Assembly: GCA_003254885.1 (NCBI GenBank)
Contig: QANT01006425.1
Coordinates: 1 to 20,079, forward strand
DNA length: 20,079 nt
DNA from: Purshia tridentata
Lineage: Eukaryota > Streptophyta > Magnoliopsida > Rosales > Rosaceae
Reading direction: 5' to 3'
Under the pieces are notes generated by a model. The model did no database searches. It was given only the letters and a program-made list of their open reading frames with translations, and had not been told where the DNA came from. Below, one piece after another: positions 16,238 to 20,079 of this stretch (position 1 is its first letter; every line of letters starts with the position of its first letter). The position numbers and the translations under genes are program-made.

Positions 16238-17497
16238 TGTTTGTACCCAAAAATATCATTTCTCATATTTGCTGACAAAGGAAAAAATGACCATGTTTGG
16301 CCACAACTCATTTGGGGGCTAAACGTTTGTGGCAAGAAAAAAGGCCATGCTTGGCCGCAATTCGTTTGGAGGCCAAGAAGCATTTCAACCCATGTCCCTT
16401 GAATTTATAGAAAAGGGCCAATGTTCACTTAGGACCAATGATATATGGCCCACGACCCAAAAAAGAAGAAGGGGTTTTTAAGGCCAACAACGTGGCTTTG
16501 AAATTGATAAATCAGTAGAGATTTATGTGGCTCAGTCATGTGGCTAACTCTGAAATTCAAGTCCAATATACATCCTCTTTGAAGTGAATTTGGAAAGTCT
16601 TTGAAAATAAGTCACCAAGCAGGACAAAGGGCTCAGTACGAACAAGCAATGACTCCTACAAAGGAAAGAATTTTAGTGTCCATCAATAACAAAAACGTGG
16701 TTGGCAAGAAGAAATCTTAAGAAGTTCGAGTTCTACTAGGAGAGGGAAGACAACTTCAGACCTAAGGTTGCATCCTAACCCATATCAATAGATGCACTCA
16801 AGGATCAGAAGAGGAAATTCAACATCCAACACACACAAGCTCTCAAGATTTAAGAATTTCTCATAGTTCTGTTGCTTTCAATTAATTGTTCTTAGTTGCT
16901 ATCGTTCAAGGTGCTTTAGGTTTTCCATAGCTTTAGTCTCAAGATCATTAGGTTTGTAGCTCTGCCATCATCCTCATAAGGGCTGTGGTATCGATTTATC
17001 TTATGCACTTTTGTTTCATACAATTGGGTTATTTTATTTCAATTCTCATCCAAGTTCTTTGCTTTTTGCTTAATACATAGATGTTTATTTTGTTCATTGT
17101 CTTTTTTCGCATTGAGGTTGGTTTAATTGATAATAATAGTGTTGAGTTCCATTATAATTTTATCGTCCATAGCTATTTTTATCTTTTTGGCCAATTTCAT
17201 CGTTGCATTCAAGAGTTTAGCCACACCGTTCTGAGGAGGCCGAGACGTGACTCGGACTCCGATTCTGATTAAAGGCCTTGTCCCCGAGGCTTGAAAAGAA
17301 CCTAGGCCAAGAGTGGTTCCTAGCTTGGCCGCACAATCGTTTAGAGTCGACTTCATATTTAGGCGCATACCCCAACATCACATCCCAATTTCTATTGTGG
17401 CCTAGTTTGAGGCCCAATAGTGGCACACCCCGCACTTACGCCAAAAAAGAACCAAAATTCACTTTTGGCCAACTATTGGCCGAAAAATGAGTGAACA
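16238..17497 (+). repeat. 3' LTR of the Tat element
   Basis: Starts TGTTTGTACC and ends GTGAACA, aligned with the 5' LTR over its whole length. Differences include fewer U3 repeat units, an added segment near 16620, TATCAATA at 16783 instead of the TATA box, and scattered substitutions, several of them transitions. Following sequence AGTAC does not match the five bases before the 5' LTR. Confidence 0.92.
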
Positions 17498-17627
17498 AGT
17501 ACAAATCCTAAAAAGAATTATGATAAGAGTGCAAAATATGGACCTAAGAAGGATAATATTCCTAATCATGTTGCCAGGGCTTCCTCCTCCACCAATCCTA
17601 CACCTTAGAATCTTAAGGTCAATCAAA
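17498..17627. other. Spacer between 3' LTR and CACTA-like terminus
   Basis: 130 bp without recognised coding sequence or repeat. It is either the original insertion site of the LTR element or part of another degraded repeat. Confidence 0.5.
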
Positions 17628-18118
17628 CACTACAACAATAATGTTGATAGACATCGGTCCATAACTGATATGAAATACCCAAAAAACTGATGTGCCCTGC
17701 AGTAATAACTATTTTCCCAATAGTTATCAGTTTTGAAACTGTTTTCTATGTTACATTTCATGTCAGTTTTATTTTATTAACTGATGATTATATTATGTTA
17801 CATATCATTTTGTAATGGAATAACTAATGTGTAAATTATTTTACATGTCAATTGTTTACTCATGTTGATATCGTTATTTATATGTGTATTTTAACTGAAA
17901 AACTGATGTGAATATTACCAAACAAATCAGTTTGGTAGAAATAAGTCATGTCTAAATTTCTTCACATGTTAGTTCATTCATAAGTTTAGATGTATAAGCT
18001 TTGTATAATTTGAGTTTTGAAAGATAACTGATGTCTTATATATAAGTTTTTGAGATATATTATACCTATAAAATCAGTTTTTCTGGATCCAAAAACTAAT
18101 TTTTTGTGGACAGTAGTG
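17628..18118. mobile_element. CACTA-type transposon end with subterminal repeats
   Basis: CACTACAACAATAATG at 17628 matches the usual plant CACTA terminus. Over the next 450 bp a short motif, AACTGATGT or its reverse ACATCAGTT-like form, appears about ten times in both orientations (near 17665, 17686, 17724, 17780, 17822, 17901, 17927, 18026 and 18071). Near the terminus ACATCGGT faces AACTGATAT. Such dense subterminal motifs bind the CACTA TnpA-type protein in known elements. CAGTAGTG at 18111-18118 could be an opposite terminus of a 491-bp element, but flanking triplets (AAA and TGC) do not match. The element may instead extend right, to include the exon at 18571. Confidence 0.5.
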
Positions 18119-18570
18119 TGCATAATTTGACAAGATCAATTCAACCGAAATTCAATTCAACCGAAATTCAATTTAACCAAAAATATCCATTCATTGAAGC
18201 CATCAATATTCATTCATTACATAAATATCAAAATACTTGTTCCAAAACCTTCAAGCTAAGACAAAAATGAATAACCTGCCCCCATTTACAAAAATGAATA
18301 TCACAAGTAGCAGTGCACTTGTTCAATCATCAGCCTAGCTATCTTTACAAACAAATTGGTATGCACGGCAATTGGCATGAGCTTGAGACACCTAACTAAA
18401 ATCTGTCCACTATTAAAACCACATGCACATCACCATGATCTATCTCCTAGCTTCTGGCCTTTACAAAAGAGATGGCATTGCAGCTAATTAGCATATATAT
18501 CTTCACCTAAATATCTCCAAAATGACAAAATATCCTTGTACTCTAGTCCCATAAAACATACCAGATATTT
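18119..18570. other. AT-rich non-coding stretch, possible 3' UTR of the minus-strand exon
   Basis: No coding frame recognised. It contains a short tandem repeat at about 18139-18176 (TTCAACCGAAATTCAA repeated). If the exon at 18669-18571 is real, this is its 3' untranslated side, leading toward the CACTA terminus. Confidence 0.4.
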
Positions 18571-18669
18571 CTACAAATAATTGGAGGTCACAAAGTCTCC
18601 CCATTCAATTCGAACCTCATTAAGTTGTGCCTCTGTATAGCAACTCCGCTTGTTCTTATATTTAGCCCA
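18571..18669 (-). CDS. Putative terminal exon, 32 residues plus stop
   Basis: On the minus strand a strong acceptor (TTTAAACATTTTCAG) is followed by 99 bases that read as 32 codons and TAG (18573-18571). The peptide begins WAKYKNKRSCYTEAQL and ends WGDFVTSNYL, with balanced protein-like composition unlike the flanking AT-rich DNA. Upstream exons are not identified to the right. Its position inside a CACTA-type end, pointing at the terminus, suggests the last exon of a transposon gene; a host gene remnant is possible. Family not recognised. Confidence 0.4.
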   Translation of the reverse strand, partial: WAKYKNKRSCYTEAQLNEVRIEWGDFVTSNYL

Positions 18670-19147
18670 CTGAAAATGTTTAAAGACAAGTAATTAGTTA
18701 AAATCAGTGGCAGCATAATCCAATTTCACCATGTACTTAAAAAACAAAACCAATATGCAAACATGCTAGCAATAAAACCAACTTAATCAAGTCCATATAT
18801 ATAATAAACAGATTAGCTAACTAAATACACTTTATATGGCCTACCATGCAAGCATACTAACTGTGAAGGCATCTTATACAAATGTAAATCAAATACAAGT
18901 CACTAGTCATGATGAAGATGGTGTTGAGGGCTATAGTTTGTAGAAGTTTAGTTATTGTTCATATCTAAGGGGTTCTTTTATCAGCTTGTAATCTATTAGG
19001 AAGGAAAAGAAATACACATCCAGTTTCTATTTAAGGTTTGGATCCTCAGTTACCCTTAGAATCTTACCGAATTCTCAAATGCAAGGTTTGGATCCTCGAT
19101 TATCTCTTTCATGAACCTCATTACATAGTATCCACATTCAATACCTC
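18670..19147. other. Non-coding AT-rich stretch
   Basis: No gene recognised. AAGGTTTGGATCCTC occurs at 19033 and again at 19083, a 50-bp spaced repeat. If the exon at 18571-18669 is real, the left part is intron. Confidence 0.5.
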
Positions 19148-19425
19148 TGTTGAGTGTGCATTTGTGCATGTTTTTATATGCTAACTCCCTAACCTAGAAC
19201 GCTAGAACTTGGCGTTTTGTGTGTTTTTGCTTTGTTTCTGTCTTTTGTAGGTCAAATGAAGCAATTATGAAGAAAGAAGCTAAAAGAACCGAAATTGGAC
19301 AATTCCTGATCAAACTAGGAAAACTGAAGAAATCCTGGTGGAACTAGGAAAAGCTGAAATCCTACTCAAACAAGGAATCCTAGCCAAACCAGGAAAACCA
19401 TCAGTATCCAGGGCCAGAAATGAGA

Positions 19426-19575
19426 AATCCTAGTTGAACTAGGAAAACCAAATCCTAGTGAGACTAGGAAAGGTAAATCCTAGTGGGACTAGGAAAGGTA
19501 AATCCTAGTGAGACTAGGAAAACCTATTCCTAGTTGGACTCGGAAAACCTAACCCTAGTTGGACAAAGTTTCCTA
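19426..19575 (+). repeat. 25-bp tandem repeat with internal palindrome
   Basis: Six units at an exact 25-bp period start at 19426, 19451, 19476, 19501, 19526 and 19551. The consensus is close to AATCCTAGTGAGACTAGGAA plus AGGTA or ACCTA. Each unit holds an inverted pair, TCCTAGT...ACTAGGA. Degenerate units with the same arms extend left to about 19303 and right to about 19590. Confidence 0.9.
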
Positions 19576-19844
19576 GTGGACCAAGGAATGTTGGGCCAAG
19601 GTCAAATGGGTTCTAGAAGCTTCAATGGGCTCAAGTCAACATCACATGAAGGATTGGGCCTAAGGTAGCATGCGCATGGACCATGGGAGAAGCCCACCAG
19701 CAAGCAAGGGGGAGGCACAAGGCATATGGGCTTAAGTGATGCCCTTGCCGCAAGCCCACTTGGAGAAACCCTAATCCCACTTTCCTATTTGTGCCGCAAG
19801 TTACCTAGTCCTTAGAGGCCAAGGAATCAGCACCTCCTCACTCC

Positions 19845-19854
19845 TATATAAAGG
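19845..19854 (+). promoter_or_regulatory. TATA box of the right-hand LTR
   Basis: TATATAAAGG in CTCCTATATAAAGGCCTCCT, followed about 30 bp later by CATCAGATTTTCAACACATC, a plausible transcription start region. Confidence 0.65.
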
Positions 19855-20079
19855 CCTCCTCTCCCCATTATTTCACATCAGATTTTCAACACATCAACTT
19901 TCACATCTAGAGAGCTCTACACATCTTTACATCCCAAAGTCAGAATTTTATAGTTCTAGAGAGAAAGAGAGAGAGTGTGCCGCAAGCAAGCCAAGCCAAG
20001 AGAGAGAGTGTGCCATGCAACCCTAGAGATCCAAGGAGGAGGCTGTGACACCCCCTGCTGCCCTAGCCTTGCCGCAAGC

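Larger units (their letters stand above)
2901..17497 (+). mobile_element. Ty3/gypsy LTR retrotransposon, Tat clade, with antisense extra gene
   Basis: A 14.6-kb element bounded by two similar LTRs, each starting TGTTTGTACC and ending GTGAACA. It carries a primer binding site just inside the 5' LTR, gag-protease-RT-RNase H-integrase in gypsy order, a long 3' region with an antisense gene, and a polypurine tract before the 3' LTR. Two RNase H domains, the second of archaeal-like type, are a known hallmark of the Tat clade; I do not assign the sublineage. A hand comparison of the last 630 bp or so of the LTRs suggests a few percent substitutions, so this is not a very recent insertion. No matching target-site duplication is visible: CACCC precedes the 5' LTR and AGTAC follows the 3' LTR. 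Coding capacity is lost, so it is non-autonomous now. Confidence 0.9.
19148..20079 (+). mobile_element. Start of a second, unrelated LTR (truncated by window end)
   Basis: Begins near TGTTGAGTGTGCATTTGTGC and holds a 25-bp repeat array, a TATA box at 19845, and a CT/GA-rich leader with AGAGAGAGTGTGCC repeated at about 19966 and 19998. This resembles U3-R-U5 of a plant LTR retrotransposon. No coding sequence, primer site or right end is in the window, so the superfamily and exact left border are uncertain. TGAGTGTGC at 19151 is an alternative start. Confidence 0.55.

Noticed and set aside
17487..17690. 67-codon plus-strand ORF
   Set aside because: Crosses the 3' LTR end and the CACTA-like terminus at 17628, so it is a junction artefact.
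18111..18118. CAGTAGTG as a definite right end of a 491-bp CACTA element
   Set aside because: Inverted similarity to the 17628 terminus is only the first few bases and flanking triplets AAA and TGC do not match; kept only as a possibility.
19303..19590. CRISPR-like array
   Set aside because: Repeats are directly adjacent without unique spacers, in a plant LTR; an ordinary tandem repeat.

Overview
This is plant nuclear DNA made almost entirely of transposable elements. No ordinary host gene is evident. The evidence is Ty3/gypsy polyprotein typical of the plant Tat clade (a degenerate RNase H followed by a second, archaeal-like RNase H), a plant-mobile-domain gene with plant-type GT-AG introns, and plant-style LTR promoters. 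The overall look suggests a eudicot; I cannot name the species.

Layout. (1) 1-2541 is the 3' part of a Tat pol gene (end of RT, both RNase H domains, integrase). It is broken only by a 239-bp tandem duplication. It is followed by about 360 bp of non-coding sequence. (2) 2901-17497 is one large, nearly complete Tat retrotransposon of about 14.6 kb. In order it has a 5' LTR (2901-4236), tRNA-type primer site (4243-4260), gag and protease (4293-8766), RT/RNase H/integrase (8726-12278), an antisense multi-exon gene (about 15777 down to 12417), a polypurine tract, and a 3' LTR (16238-17497). Its pol and gag are disabled by two frameshifting tandem duplications, single-base deletions, two nonsense codons and a 46-bp deletion that removes an integrase catalytic Asp. 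(3) 17628 to about 18670 looks like the end of a CACTA-type DNA transposon: a CACTA terminus, subterminal AACTGATGT-like repeats, and a short minus-strand terminal exon. (4) About 19148-20079 is the start of another LTR, with a 25-bp hairpin-like tandem repeat and a TATA box, running off the window.

How the parts relate. The upstream pol fragment and the main element are very similar from window base 1 (matching 10025) to about 2672 (12392). They then part: the main element continues into the antisense gene, while the upstream copy goes directly to a short unrelated 3' region and the LTR. Sense genes run from the 5' LTR promoter. The antisense gene encodes part of a plant mobile domain, a basic/Ser-rich linker built partly from three consecutive 111-bp phase-1 exons, and a helical C-terminal region. 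It would need its own promoter between 15777 and the 3' LTR. Because it is antisense, its introns are invisible to splicing of the element's genomic RNA, which explains how it keeps them through retrotransposition.

Limits. All homology calls are from motif recognition, without database searches. Splice sites of exons 1-5 are mutually phase-consistent; those after exon 5 are less certain. Two N bases (2686 and 3054) flank the upstream LTR start, so the junction there may be an assembly artefact.
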